From contig JADJHP010000004.1 of NCBI GenBank assembly GCA_016707525.1, positions 248,001 to 312,000 on the forward strand: 64,000 bases of DNA, given 5' to 3'. How positions within the stretch are numbered: position 1 is the stretch's first letter; each line of letters opens with the position of its first letter. Of this stretch, positions 23,888 to 32,573 are shown piece by piece. The position numbers and the translations under genes are program-made. A model generated the notes under the pieces. That model was given only the letters and a program-made list of their open reading frames with translations, made no database searches and was not told the DNA's origin. The DNA comes from Ignavibacteriota bacterium (GTDB lineage: Bacteria > Bacteroidota > Ignavibacteria > UBA10030 > UBA6906).

Positions 23888-24955
23888 TTACTCCACGGAC
23901 GTGAGTTGTACGGGGAGTCCGGGGGCAAGCTGCAGGATGCCCGTCGTAATGACGGTATCACCGGCCTGCACTCCCTTGAGGATCTGTACCCGGGTATCGG
24001 TGCGGACCCCGATGGCGACCGGTACCGCAACGGCCATTCCCTCCTTCACAAGAAAGACCTTCTGGCCGCCGAGTTCGGGGATGAGCGCCTGGCTGGGGAC
24101 AAGGAGAGCGTCTTCGAAGCGCTGGAGTTCCAGCGTCACCTCCGCAAAGCCGCCGGGCAGGAGCCGGCCCCCGGGGTTCGCGGCCATGGCCCGGACCTGC
24201 AGGGTGCGCGACTGCGGGTCGATCTTCGGCTCGATAGCGAAGATCTGGCCGGAGTAGACCTCGTCCGACCCGGCACGCGTGAACCGGACAGACTGCCCGA
24301 CCTGCACCACCTGGGCATAGCGTTCGGGGACAGCGAAATCGATCTTGACCCGTTCCAGATCCTGCAGACTGGCGATGCGCGTCGTGGAGGATACATAACT
24401 CCCTTCGCTCACATAGCGCAGGCCGATGACACCGTTGAACGGTGCCCGGAGATCGGTCTTCTCGAACCGGGCACGGTTGTACGCCAGTTCCGATTTGATG
24501 GAGTTGAGTTCGTTCAGCGCGATCTCATAATCCTCGGGACTGATATTCTGCTTGTCGAAGAGGAGGCGGCGCCGGCGTTCCTTCTCTTCCGCCAGCTTCA
24601 CCTGGGATTCCAGCTTCTGCATCTGCGCGTGCAGCTCGTCGCCGTTGATCTTCACGAGCAGATCGCCCTTCTTCACCCGGCTCCCCTCGCGAAAGATGAT
24701 GCGGTCGATCTTCCCGGCGATCTCGCTCCGGAGTTCCACTTCTTCCGTCGCCAGGATCGTGCCTGTCGCACGGATGGCATTCGTGAGCGGCCCGGGCCGG
24801 ACCACCATGGCGGTCACGGGCAGGCGTACGTCCTTCTGGCCCGCACCACCACTGGACCGATCGGCCGAGGAGAACAGCTTGAGCCTGGGGCTGAACAGAA
24901 GTGCAACGAGGAGGAGAACTCCTCCGATAAGTACGTAGCGGGTTCTGGGTTTCAT
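23888..24955 (-). CDS. RND efflux periplasmic adaptor
   Basis: 355 residues from ATG 24955 (MKPRTRYVLIGGVLLLVALLF), preferred over the 58-residue upstream extension because it opens with the membrane anchor and follows a good promoter by 26 nt. Lipoyl halves: ATGTILATEEVELRSEIAGKIDRIIFREGSRVKKGDLLVKIN and LRAPFNGVIGLRYVSEGSYVSSTTRIASL, around a short hairpin (about 95-160). The tail GVQAGDTVITTGILQLAPGLPVQL is typical. Partner of the permease that follows. The operon ends without its own outer-membrane channel. Confidence 0.9.
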   Translation of the reverse strand: MKPRTRYVLIGGVLLLVALLFSPRLKLFSSADRSSGGAGQKDVRLPVTAMVVRPGPLTNAIRATGTILATEEVELRSEIAGKIDRIIFREGSRVKKGDLLVKINGDELHAQMQKLESQVKLAEEKERRRRLLFDKQNISPEDYEIALNELNSIKSELAYNRARFEKTDLRAPFNGVIGLRYVSEGSYVSSTTRIASLQDLERVKIDFAVPERYAQVVQVGQSVRFTRAGSDEVYSGQIFAIEPKIDPQSRTLQVRAMAANPGGRLLPGGFAEVTLELQRFEDALLVPSQALIPELGGQKVFLVKEGMAVAVPVAIGVRTDTRVQILKGVQAGDTVITTGILQLAPGLPVQLTSVE

Positions 24956-24986
24956 ATTCACTTCACTATGGATACGCGTATCATGA

Positions 24987-25015
24987 AAGGTACCAAGAGC
25001 CACTCCGAAATGCAA
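24987..25015 (-). promoter_or_regulatory. Promoter of the adaptor/RND permease operon
   Basis: TTGCAT (25015-25010), 17-nt spacer, TACCTT (24992-24987) on the minus strand; predicted start near 24980, leader about 25 nt. Confidence 0.6.
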
Positions 25016-25062
25016 CGCCACGAATCGAATAGGAACCTTCGTGAGGCAACGGGCGCCGTCCA

Positions 25063-26307
25063 TCAGTGGGATGGCCCCGAAGCAACGCGCGTCACCGCGT
25101 CCCATACCCGGAGGAAGTTCCCGCCACACACCCTGGCGATCGCGTGCTCATCATAGCCGAGGGCGAGCAGTTCTGAGAGAATGGCAGGATACCCCGAGAC
25201 ATCCTTCACATCCACCGGAAGGTCATCTCCCAGTCCTTCGAAGTCGGACCCGAAGCCGACGTGATCGATGCCGGCGATCTTCACGACATGGTCGATGTGC
25301 CCCGCGATGTCTTTCGCAGAGGCATACGGTATCCCGTGTTCCTTCCGGTACCGGCGTACATAGGCCACCGCGGCTTCATCGAGGGAATGCAGGTCGTGTT
25401 CGCGCATGTATGCGCTGATCTCCGGCCCCGCCCGCGCCATCAGTGTCCGGAGCGAATCCACAAGGAACGTGGACCCGAAGTTGATCTGCACGACGCCTCC
25501 CGCGGCTGCGATCGTCCGGATCATGTCGTCGCTCATGTTCCTTTCGAACCCCGGGGTGAATGCCCGGCAGGATGAATGCGACGCGATCACCGGCGCCCGG
25601 GAGCGGCGCACGGCCTGGTAAAAGGCGCTGTCCGACATGTGCGACACATCGACCATCATCCCCACGCGGTTCATGGCGTCGATGACGTCGCCCCCGAATG
25701 GGCTAAGGCCGTTCCATCGATGCGTCGTATCGAACGAGGCATCGGCAAGTGTGTTCGCGCGGGTGTGGACCAGCGTGATGTACCGGACCCCGCGGCCGAA
25801 GAAGAAACGCACGTTCGCGGTATCCCCTTCCAACGGGATCCCATTCTCCATCCCCAGCGCGAACAGGACCTGCCCCTTTCCCGCAGCAGAACGGATCTGT
25901 GCGGTCGTGGGCACCATCCGGAATTTGTCCGGCCACAGCTTCGGTAACCCTTCCGTGAACGCGATCTGGCGGAGTGCGTATTCCTTCGGGCTCCCGGTGC
26001 CTTCGATGCGCTGCGGCGTGTACACGGCGCACACCGCGACATCCAGCCCCCCCTCCATCGCCCGCACATGATCGAAATCGGTCGAGGTGTTCCGGATGCT
26101 GATATCGGCCATGCGGGCGGTGAGACGGTATGGAATATCGAGATGCGCATCCAGCACGAGGAGGCTGTCGGCGAGCCTCCGCGCACGGTCCATGCGGACA
26201 TCGCGTGCGGTCCGTTCCACCGACGAGCAGGAAGCGAGTACGAGCGCTGCGACCGTCAGGGTCAGAAGGGCGAGTACCGCCCTGCCGGGGAGTGACGGTC
26301 CGGTCAT
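25063..26307 (-). CDS. Membrane dipeptidase (peptidase M19), lipoprotein
   Basis: 414 residues. Lipoprotein signal: hydrophobic run then LASCSS, lipobox Cys near residue 27. M19 zinc ligands are visible: DAHLD (His/Asp), FALGMENG (bridging Glu), MMVDVSHMS (His) and APVIASHSSCRAF (His); GIDHVGFGSDFEG and the ending VCGGNFLRVWDAV complete the fold. Hydrolyses dipeptides, including D-amino-acid-containing ones, in the periplasm. Its start overlaps the stop of the Gfo/Idh/MocA gene by 4 bp (ATGA), so they are coupled; a link between the two activities is not obvious. Confidence 0.93.
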   Translation of the reverse strand: MTGPSLPGRAVLALLTLTVAALVLASCSSVERTARDVRMDRARRLADSLLVLDAHLDIPYRLTARMADISIRNTSTDFDHVRAMEGGLDVAVCAVYTPQRIEGTGSPKEYALRQIAFTEGLPKLWPDKFRMVPTTAQIRSAAGKGQVLFALGMENGIPLEGDTANVRFFFGRGVRYITLVHTRANTLADASFDTTHRWNGLSPFGGDVIDAMNRVGMMVDVSHMSDSAFYQAVRRSRAPVIASHSSCRAFTPGFERNMSDDMIRTIAAAGGVVQINFGSTFLVDSLRTLMARAGPEISAYMREHDLHSLDEAAVAYVRRYRKEHGIPYASAKDIAGHIDHVVKIAGIDHVGFGSDFEGLGDDLPVDVKDVSGYPAILSELLALGYDEHAIARVCGGNFLRVWDAVTRVASGPSH

Positions 26308-27299
26308 CCGATCTCCAGCGCGCGGTTCAGGATACGTTGGTTCGCGAGCCCATTCTCGCCCGGCGAGAGAAGCGTGGCCCCTGACCGGACAGCGTCCACG
26401 AGGTTCGTGATCTCCTGGACATACAGATTCGGGATATCGAAGACCTCTTCACGGGAGGGAACCGGATGCGAGTCCTTCCCCCCATCGATCCTGAGCGTTG
26501 CGCTGATGGAGCCGACCGTGAACTCATCCGCACGCAATCTCCCTTCGGTTCCCATGATCTCGATGTCCTTCCGGCGCACCGGCGCATCATAGGAGCAGAA
26601 GATCGATCCGATCGTGCCACCGGAGAACTTCATCGACAGATGTCCGCTCTTCTCGGTGGCGGAGGCCGTGGGCTTCGGATCGAGCACGGCCTGGACGGTC
26701 ACGACCTCATCGTCGAGGACATAGCGGAGTGTATCGAGACAATGGACACCGACGTCGAACACCGGCCCGCCGCCGGCCACCGGCCGGTCCAGCAACCATG
26801 CGCGCTTCGACAGCCGTCCGTCATAGACAAAATCCGCGCGCGCAAAGACGATGTGTCCGAGCGCACCGGACATGACGATCTCACGCATGCGCTGGACCAT
26901 CGGGGAGAAGCGGATCATATGGGCGACCATCAGGTGCACCTTATGCTCCGCGCAGGCAGCGATCATGGCCTCGGCCTCCTGCACCGAGCACGCCATCGGC
27001 TTTTCCACAAGCACATGTTTGCCCGCCCTCGCGGCAGCGATCGTTTCCGCACAGTGTGCGCCGTTGGCCGAAACGATGAACACGGCATCGACATCGGGCA
27101 GGGCGCACAGCTCTTCCGCGGTCGAGCATGCATGCGGGATACCATGTTCCCGCGCTTTCGCGTCGGCATCGGCCCGGGAACGCTTCTGCAGCGCCACCGG
27201 GACGGCCACGGGGCACTGCTGCATCGCGGGGAGGATGGCTCGTTCGGCAAAGGAACCGAACCCCAGGATGCCAAAGCGGACGGGATGGTGATCACTCAT
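26304..27299 (-). CDS. Gfo/Idh/MocA-family oxidoreductase
   Basis: 331 residues. N-terminal NAD(P)-binding fold starts FGILGFGSFAERAI; the family EKP motif is in HVLVEKPMAC (catalytic Lys near 98); substrate domain has FDVGVHCLDTLRYVL and GTEGRLRADEFTV. These enzymes oxidise or reduce sugars, inositols and related compounds; the substrate cannot be read from the sequence. Coupled by ATGA overlap to the M19 dipeptidase. No promoter of the window's standard type was found upstream. Confidence 0.9.
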   Translation of the reverse strand: MSDHHPVRFGILGFGSFAERAILPAMQQCPVAVPVALQKRSRADADAKAREHGIPHACSTAEELCALPDVDAVFIVSANGAHCAETIAAARAGKHVLVEKPMACSVQEAEAMIAACAEHKVHLMVAHMIRFSPMVQRMREIVMSGALGHIVFARADFVYDGRLSKRAWLLDRPVAGGGPVFDVGVHCLDTLRYVLDDEVVTVQAVLDPKPTASATEKSGHLSMKFSGGTIGSIFCSYDAPVRRKDIEIMGTEGRLRADEFTVGSISATLRIDGGKDSHPVPSREEVFDIPNLYVQEITNLVDAVRSGATLLSPGENGLANQRILNRALEIG

Positions 27300-27380
27300 G
27301 GCATGGATCTTTCAGCTGAACGGTAGTAGATTGACGGGTCGGAGGGGATGAGGGATCGCTATGGACGGGAAGCGGGTACG

Positions 27381-27406
27381 GGGGGACGCGCACGTGCGCA
27401 TCCCCC
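27381..27406 (-). terminator. Hairpin downstream of ferritin gene
   Basis: GGGGGA-C-GCGCACGTGCGC-A-TCCCCC: near-perfect 26-nt dyad 19 nt after the ferritin stop, without a T-tract. Probably ends or protects the ferritin mRNA. Confidence 0.5.
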
Positions 27407-27424
27407 GGCCCGGTGACTCACACA

Positions 27425-27916
27425 TCACTTTGCACGCATGCCCAACTGCCGGTCGAGCATGAACAACGGCGTGCCCGTCTCGCCCAGCATGGTCAGCTGA
27501 TCGATCACCATCGTGGCATTCTTCTCTTCTTCGATCTGCTCCTTGATGAACCACTGAAGCTCGATCTGGGTCGCATAGTCGTTCTCTTTGATGGCAATCG
27601 CGTACAGGCTATTGATGAGCGCGGTCACTTTCTGCTCATGGGCGAGCACATCCTTGAACACGGCAAGCGGCGACGCCCACTCCGTCTGCGGCTTCTCGAT
27701 CGCTCCGAGGACCACACGGCCTTCCCGGTCGTTCATATAGCCGATCAGCTTCTGCGAATGTTCAAGTTCTTCCGTCCATTGCATGGTGAGCCACTTGGCA
27801 CATCCGGACAGATTCTTGGATTCGCAATGCTGCGCCATTGCGAGATACAGGTATGCGGACTGGATCTCGTTCTTGATCTGTTCGTTGATGGCGTCCTGAA
27901 TTGTCTTGCTGAGCAT
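27425..27916 (-). CDS. ftnA: Bacterial non-heme ferritin
   Basis: 163 residues, normal length. Stores iron in a 24-mer shell in the cytosol. Ferroxidase ligands visible: Glu in INEQIKNEIQSAYLYLAM, ELEHSQKL (E-x-x-H), and E-x-x-E-E in WFIKEQIEEEKNA. MLSKTIQDAINEQIKNE is the common start of the FtnA group. Single gene with its own promoter and a following hairpin. No Fur box was evident by eye. Confidence 0.95.
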   Translation of the reverse strand: MLSKTIQDAINEQIKNEIQSAYLYLAMAQHCESKNLSGCAKWLTMQWTEELEHSQKLIGYMNDREGRVVLGAIEKPQTEWASPLAVFKDVLAHEQKVTALINSLYAIAIKENDYATQIELQWFIKEQIEEEKNATMVIDQLTMLGETGTPLFMLDRQLGMRAK

Positions 27917-27958
27917 GGGTCGGGGTTCCTGAGTGTTTAACGGGGGATAGACTGAGGT

Positions 27959-27987
27959 AAGCTACCAACTCACCGGCGAAAAGTCAA
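27959..27987 (-). promoter_or_regulatory. Promoter of the ferritin gene
   Basis: TTGACT (27987-27982), 17-nt spacer, TAGCTT (27964-27959) on the minus strand; leader about 36 nt. Confidence 0.55.
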
Positions 27988-28015
27988 ATAGTGATCCTGA
28001 ACTCCCCCTTTTTCC

Positions 28016-28044
28016 TTGCACGAGACGGGCTTCTCGCGTATATT
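28016..28044 (+). promoter_or_regulatory. Promoter of the hybrid histidine kinase gene
   Basis: TTGCAC (28016-28021), 17-nt spacer, TATATT (28039-28044); predicted start near 28051, 20 nt before the ATG with AGGAAGG-like SD region. Confidence 0.65.
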
Positions 28045-28070
28045 GCGGCAGGAAGGCCTCCTTTCGCACG

Positions 28071-28377
28071 ATGTCCATATCGCTGCAGGGACCCATGTCA
28101 GAGAGAAAATCCTCGATCGACAACACCCCGGCCGCAATGGGGAGCATGTCCGGTGAGACCACTCTCCGGTTCCTCCTCTCGGTCTTCCACTCCTCCCCCA
28201 ATGCCGTTTCGATCTCAGACCTCGAGGGCAATCTCCGGCTCGTGAACAGTCGTGCACTGCAATTATTCGGGCATGCGGACGACAGTGACGTCATCGGCCG
28301 GAGTATCTTCGCGTGGATATCCCCTGAAGATCATACCGTGGCCCGCGAAGCCCTTCAGCAACTCACGACCGAGGGGG
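28071..28377 (+). CDS. Hybrid histidine kinase, N-terminal PAS part (before frameshift)
   Basis: Begins at ATG 28071. After a polar 30-residue lead it has a PAS domain: RFLLSVFHSSPNAVSISDLEGNLRLVNSRALQLFG ... SIFAWISPEDHTVAREALQQL. Frame is lost in the run GAGGGGGAGG at 28371-28380. Removing one G of the five (28373-28377) joins LTTEG to RVTQQRLQLRRRDGSTFSGEV, exactly how a PAS domain should continue. Together with the next part it makes about 820 residues. In the unshifted frame the ORF stops at 28415. Confidence 0.8.
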
Positions 28378-30534
28378 AGGGTCACACAACAGCGCCTGCA
28401 GCTTCGCCGCCGTGATGGATCCACATTTTCGGGAGAGGTCAGATCCACGCTCGTCCGCTCCACGATCGGCGGCCCGACATACCTGCTCTTCTCCGTCGAG
28501 GACCGGACGGCCCAACACCAATATGAAAGTGCTCTTCAGGCGATCCTGAAGGGAACATCAGCATCCGTGGGAGGTTCGTTCTTCCACTCGTTCATCCGGG
28601 AGCTTTCGGGCATTCTCGGGATGCGGTACGCATTCGTCGGCCGGGCGCTTGAAGGGAGCCCGGCCAGGATCCGCACGCAGGCACTCTGTATCGACGGGGA
28701 GGTCCGCGATTCCTTGACATTCGACCTGTCCGGGACTCCATGCGAGGTCGAGGGTGAGGACGGGCTGGCCTTCTTTCCTCAGGGGGTCAGAGAACGCTTT
28801 CCTGCCGCAGGCTTTCTCAGAGATTGGACCGCCGAGGCATATCTGGGAGTGACGTTGCGATCGACCGGCGGGCACTTCAAGGGCATCCTCGCCGTCATCC
28901 ATGACCAGCCTGTCCATGATACGACCCTTGCCCGCTCCATCATCGGGATCTTTGCTGCGCGTGCTGCCGCGGAGATCGGGCGGCTGGAAGCCGATGAAGG
29001 ACTGTGGGAGAACGAACTTCGCCTGCGGAGCATTATCGACCATGCACCGTTTGGCGCGCACATGTATGAGTTGAGCGGGGATGGCAGGCTCATCTTTGCC
29101 GGGCACAATCAGTCAGCAGACCGGATCCTGGGGGTCGATCATCATCATCTCGTCGGAATGACGATCGAGGAAGCCTGGCCTCCGCTTGCAGCCACGCAGA
29201 TCCCGGAAGCATACAGGCGGGTTGCCAGGGGTGACGGGGCGTACGGTGAGAACGGCATCCAGTATGAAGCGGACGGTGTGAATGGAACATTCGAGATCAA
29301 CGCGTTCCAGACGGGACCCAATCGCATGGCCGTCTTCTTTCGCGATGTGACGGAACGGAAGGCAGCCGAAGCCGCGCTCCGCGCCGCCAAAGAGAAGGCA
29401 GAATCCGCAGACCGCGCGAAGACCGCACTGCTGGGTAACCTCAGCCATGAATTCCGTACTCCCATCACGGGAATTCTCGGGATGGCCGACCTCCTGCGCG
29501 CGCGCGCCGTTGATCGCGACGCAGGCGAGGCCATCAATGCGATCGTTGATTCCGCCCACCGCCTGCATCAATCACTCGATGCGATATTGAAACTGGGCCA
29601 ACTGGCATCGGGCATGGTGACGCCGGCGATGCGGGATATCGATGTCCGGACCAACGTCGAACGAGTTGTGGACTCTTTCCGTCATGCCGCTGCGACCAAA
29701 GGATTGGAACTACGAGCGGAGCACCAGGACAGGGCTGCCACCGCACATTGTGACAGCCAGATGTTGGACGACATCCTCCGGTATCTTCTCGACAACGCGT
29801 TCAAATACACCAAAACAGGGAGCATCGTGGTGCGGACCTCGATGATGAGGCTTCAGGGCAGCGACTGGTGTTCTCTCGAGGTTCAGGATACCGGCATTGG
29901 CGTCGCCCCGGAACACTACGAAACGATCTTTGAGGAATTCAAGCAGGTGAGCGAAGGCTACGGCCGCGAGTACGAAGGCAGCGGCCTGGGATTGACATTG
30001 GCGCGGCGCATGACGGTGTTGCTGGGTGGATCGCTGAGCGTCACGAGCCATCAGGGGACAGGATCGACCTTCACTCTCCGGTTGCCTTCGGCCCAGGCAC
30101 CGGTCGCAGCGGGAACCGTGAGCCCGGACCGTGCCACGAAGGTGGGACCCGCTCCTGTCCACCCCGGGCTCCCCCGGGTCCTCATCGTTGAAGACAACTT
30201 CATCAACAAGACCGTGATCGCCGAATTCCTGAAACACATGTGCAGCACCGATCATGCGCGCGACGGGAAGACCGCCATTCAGATGGTCCGCGACCAGAGC
30301 TATGATGCGGTTCTCATGGATATCAATCTCGGCCCGGGATTGAACGGGATTGAAACCACAAAGATCATCCGCGGGATCCAGGGCTATAAGGACACCCCCA
30401 TCGTGGCTGTCACCGGATATACGTTGCCTGGAGACCGGGAGCGCCTGCTCGCGGAAGGGCTCAACGGCTACATCCCAAAGCCATTCGGGAGGGAAGATAT
30501 TCAGAACTCTCTTCGCGAATTCCTTCGTCGGTGA
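28378..30534 (+). CDS. Hybrid histidine kinase, GAF-PAS-HisKA-HATPase-receiver part
   Basis: Continues the PAS domain (LRRRDGSTFSGEVRSTLV ... LLFSVEDRT), then a GAF-like domain (FFHSFIRELSGILGMRYAFVG ... GIFAARAAAEIGR), a second PAS (LRSIIDHAPFGAHMYELSGDG ... VFFRDVTERK), a short coiled coil, HisKA with phospho-His in NLSHEFRTPITGILG, HATPase_c (N box LLDNAFKYTKTG, G1 VQDTGIGV, G2 GSGLGLTLARR) and a C-terminal receiver (LIVEDNFINK, phospho-Asp in AVLMDINLG, Lys in YIPKPFG). No TM segment, so a cytosolic sensor with phosphorelay output; no partner regulator adjacent. The signal is unknown. Confidence 0.88.
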   Translation, partial: RVTQQRLQLRRRDGSTFSGEVRSTLVRSTIGGPTYLLFSVEDRTAQHQYESALQAILKGTSASVGGSFFHSFIRELSGILGMRYAFVGRALEGSPARIRTQALCIDGEVRDSLTFDLSGTPCEVEGEDGLAFFPQGVRERFPAAGFLRDWTAEAYLGVTLRSTGGHFKGILAVIHDQPVHDTTLARSIIGIFAARAAAEIGRLEADEGLWENELRLRSIIDHAPFGAHMYELSGDGRLIFAGHNQSADRILGVDHHHLVGMTIEEAWPPLAATQIPEAYRRVARGDGAYGENGIQYEADGVNGTFEINAFQTGPNRMAVFFRDVTERKAAEAALRAAKEKAESADRAKTALLGNLSHEFRTPITGILGMADLLRARAVDRDAGEAINAIVDSAHRLHQSLDAILKLGQLASGMVTPAMRDIDVRTNVERVVDSFRHAAATKGLELRAEHQDRAATAHCDSQMLDDILRYLLDNAFKYTKTGSIVVRTSMMRLQGSDWCSLEVQDTGIGVAPEHYETIFEEFKQVSEGYGREYEGSGLGLTLARRMTVLLGGSLSVTSHQGTGSTFTLRLPSAQAPVAAGTVSPDRATKVGPAPVHPGLPRVLIVEDNFINKTVIAEFLKHMCSTDHARDGKTAIQMVRDQSYDAVLMDINLGPGLNGIETTKIIRGIQGYKDTPIVAVTGYTLPGDRERLLAEGLNGYIPKPFGREDIQNSLREFLRR

Positions 30535-30589
30535 ACCAGACCCACGCGCTGCCGATTCCGTCCGCTGGCCGAAAGGCCCTCACCTGCAT

Positions 30590-30618
30590 TTGCAGAACGC
30601 CCCCGTCGTTGCTATCTT
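30590..30618 (+). promoter_or_regulatory. Promoter placing +1 at the ATG of the M1 peptidase gene
   Basis: TTGCAG (30590-30595), 17-nt spacer, TATCTT (30613-30618). With the usual 6-nt gap the predicted start is 30625, the A of the ATG, and no SD sequence is seen. A leaderless message is predicted. Confidence 0.6.
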
Positions 30619-30624
30619 GACCTT

Positions 30625-32571
30625 ATGAACCGCCGTCTCACAGCCCTGGTCCTCCTCTGCCTCAGCCTGTCCGGAGCACACGCCGGCAACGACGGGTGCT
30701 CCACCAAGGGGCAGTGGCTGGCGCGGACCTCCGCGGAGGCATCCACCGGAGATCCGGGCATCGACGTTACCTACTACCGATTAGGCCTCCGGCTCTCCCC
30801 GGGAACGTCGACCCTCCAGGGGGAGGTGCGGGTGACCGCAAAGGTCGTCGCAGCATCCATTACGGGAGTGACCCTGGACCTATCCGGGGAGATGGCCGTG
30901 GACTCCGTGAAGATGGGACGGACAACCCTGATGGTCACACGCTATCCAGAGAGTTTTCTGGCCGTACTCCCCGCCCCGGCGCTCGAGGGTGCGGTTGTCT
31001 CGCTGGATGTGTACTACCACGGGACGCCTGCGCCAACTGGATTCGGCAGCTTTGCATTTTCCGCGGTCGCTCAGGGGCCCTGGATCTGGTCGCTCAGTCA
31101 GCCGTACGGCGCACGGGATTGGTGGCCGTGCAAAGACCACCAGCTCGACAAGGCCGATTCGGCTGATATCATCGTTACCTGCCCTGCCGGCCTGAAGGTC
31201 GGGTCCAATGGCCTGCTCCGATCGGTCACGGACAACAGCGACGGCACCACGACGTACTTCTGGGCAGAGCGATACCCCATCGCCACGTACCTCATTTCGA
31301 TCGCCGTCGGCCCGTTTGCCTCGTTCAGCAACTGGTACCGATACAGCGCCACCGATTCGATGGAGGTCCTGAATTACGTCCTCCCTTCGCATCTCGCCAT
31401 CGCGCAACAAGAGCTCCCCAAGGCTGTCCCGATGCTCGAGATCTTCTCACGCCTGTACGGACAGTATCCCTTCCTGGAGGAGAAGTACGGCCACAGCGAG
31501 TTCGGCAGGGGCGGAGCGATGGAGCATCAGACCATGACCTCCACCACGACATTCGATGAGGACGTCGTGGCGCATGAACTCGCACATCAGTGGTTCGGCG
31601 ATCTCATCACGTGCCGCACCTGGCAGGATCTCTGGCTCAATGAAGGATTCGCCACCTACAGCGAATCGCTCTACCGCGAGGCACGCTACGGCACGGCAGA
31701 GTACCACCGCATGATCCGGAGGCGCATGAGCAGCGCGTTCACCGCACAGGGCTCGCTGTTCGTCATGGACACCACAACGGTCGGCAACCTCTTCGCGTCC
31801 AACCGGGTGTATGCCAAGGGCGCCTGGGTGCTGCACATGCTCCGGCACGTCGTGGGGGATTCGGTCTTCTTCCGGGCGCTCCGGGCGTACGCGGCAGACC
31901 CGCGCTTTCGTTACGGTACAGCGTCCACCGCCGACTTCCAGGGCATATGCGAATCGGTCAGCGGGACCTCCCTGGCATGGTTCTTCAGCCAATGGATCTA
32001 CGGGGAAAAGTATCCACGCTACACGCTCCGGTGGGAAGCACGTCCGGCCGCCGATCGCTTCATGATCGTCGGACAAGTGGATCAGGAGACCCGCACGACA
32101 ACGCCATCGTTCTTTGTGATGCCGGTGGACATCAGATTCTCCAACGGATCCAGAGACACGACGGTGGTCATCCGGGCCGATCAGAAGTCGAAGGACTTCA
32201 CCGTGGAACTCCCTTTCATGCCGACGGGTGCACTGGTCGATCCGGATCTCTGGATCCTCCGCGAAGTCGCCGACCCGGAGCCGTTGCTTCCTGTTGCATT
32301 GACGCTGGACCAGAACTTCCCGAACCCATTCAATGGCGCGACCTCGATCCGTGCACGCTTCCCGCAGCGCACCCCGGCGTCACTCGAGGTCTACTCTGTG
32401 CTCGGCGCACATGTCGTGACCCTCTTCGATGGCATTGCCGAGGCAGGAGTGCAGACCTGGCGATGGGAGGGGCGCGACGATCGCGGCAATGCGGTCGCAA
32501 GTGGCGTCTATCTTTACAGGCTCACTGCCGGAGCATCCACGCAGTCACGTTCCATGATCTACATGAGGTAA
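30625..32571 (+). CDS. M1-family aminopeptidase with T9SS sorting tail
   Basis: 648 residues. Signal peptide (MNRRLTALVLLCLSLSGAHAG), M1 N-terminal beta domain (about 45-230; YYRLGLRLSPGTSTLQGEV, WPCKDHQLDKADSADIIVTCP), then the thermolysin-like domain with GRGGAMEHQTM (GAMEN-like exopeptidase loop), zinc motif HELAHQWFGD (about 316) and third ligand in WLNEGFATYSE. The tail (LTLDQNFPNPFNGATSI ... SGVYLYRLTA) is a T9SS/FlgD-like sorting domain, so the enzyme is likely cell-surface attached and takes amino acids off extracellular peptides. Active-site residues are intact. Followed 2 nt later by the SDR gene. Confidence 0.93.
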   Translation: MNRRLTALVLLCLSLSGAHAGNDGCSTKGQWLARTSAEASTGDPGIDVTYYRLGLRLSPGTSTLQGEVRVTAKVVAASITGVTLDLSGEMAVDSVKMGRTTLMVTRYPESFLAVLPAPALEGAVVSLDVYYHGTPAPTGFGSFAFSAVAQGPWIWSLSQPYGARDWWPCKDHQLDKADSADIIVTCPAGLKVGSNGLLRSVTDNSDGTTTYFWAERYPIATYLISIAVGPFASFSNWYRYSATDSMEVLNYVLPSHLAIAQQELPKAVPMLEIFSRLYGQYPFLEEKYGHSEFGRGGAMEHQTMTSTTTFDEDVVAHELAHQWFGDLITCRTWQDLWLNEGFATYSESLYREARYGTAEYHRMIRRRMSSAFTAQGSLFVMDTTTVGNLFASNRVYAKGAWVLHMLRHVVGDSVFFRALRAYAADPRFRYGTASTADFQGICESVSGTSLAWFFSQWIYGEKYPRYTLRWEARPAADRFMIVGQVDQETRTTTPSFFVMPVDIRFSNGSRDTTVVIRADQKSKDFTVELPFMPTGALVDPDLWILREVADPEPLLPVALTLDQNFPNPFNGATSIRARFPQRTPASLEVYSVLGAHVVTLFDGIAEAGVQTWRWEGRDDRGNAVASGVYLYRLTAGASTQSRSMIYMR

Positions 32572-32573
32572 GC

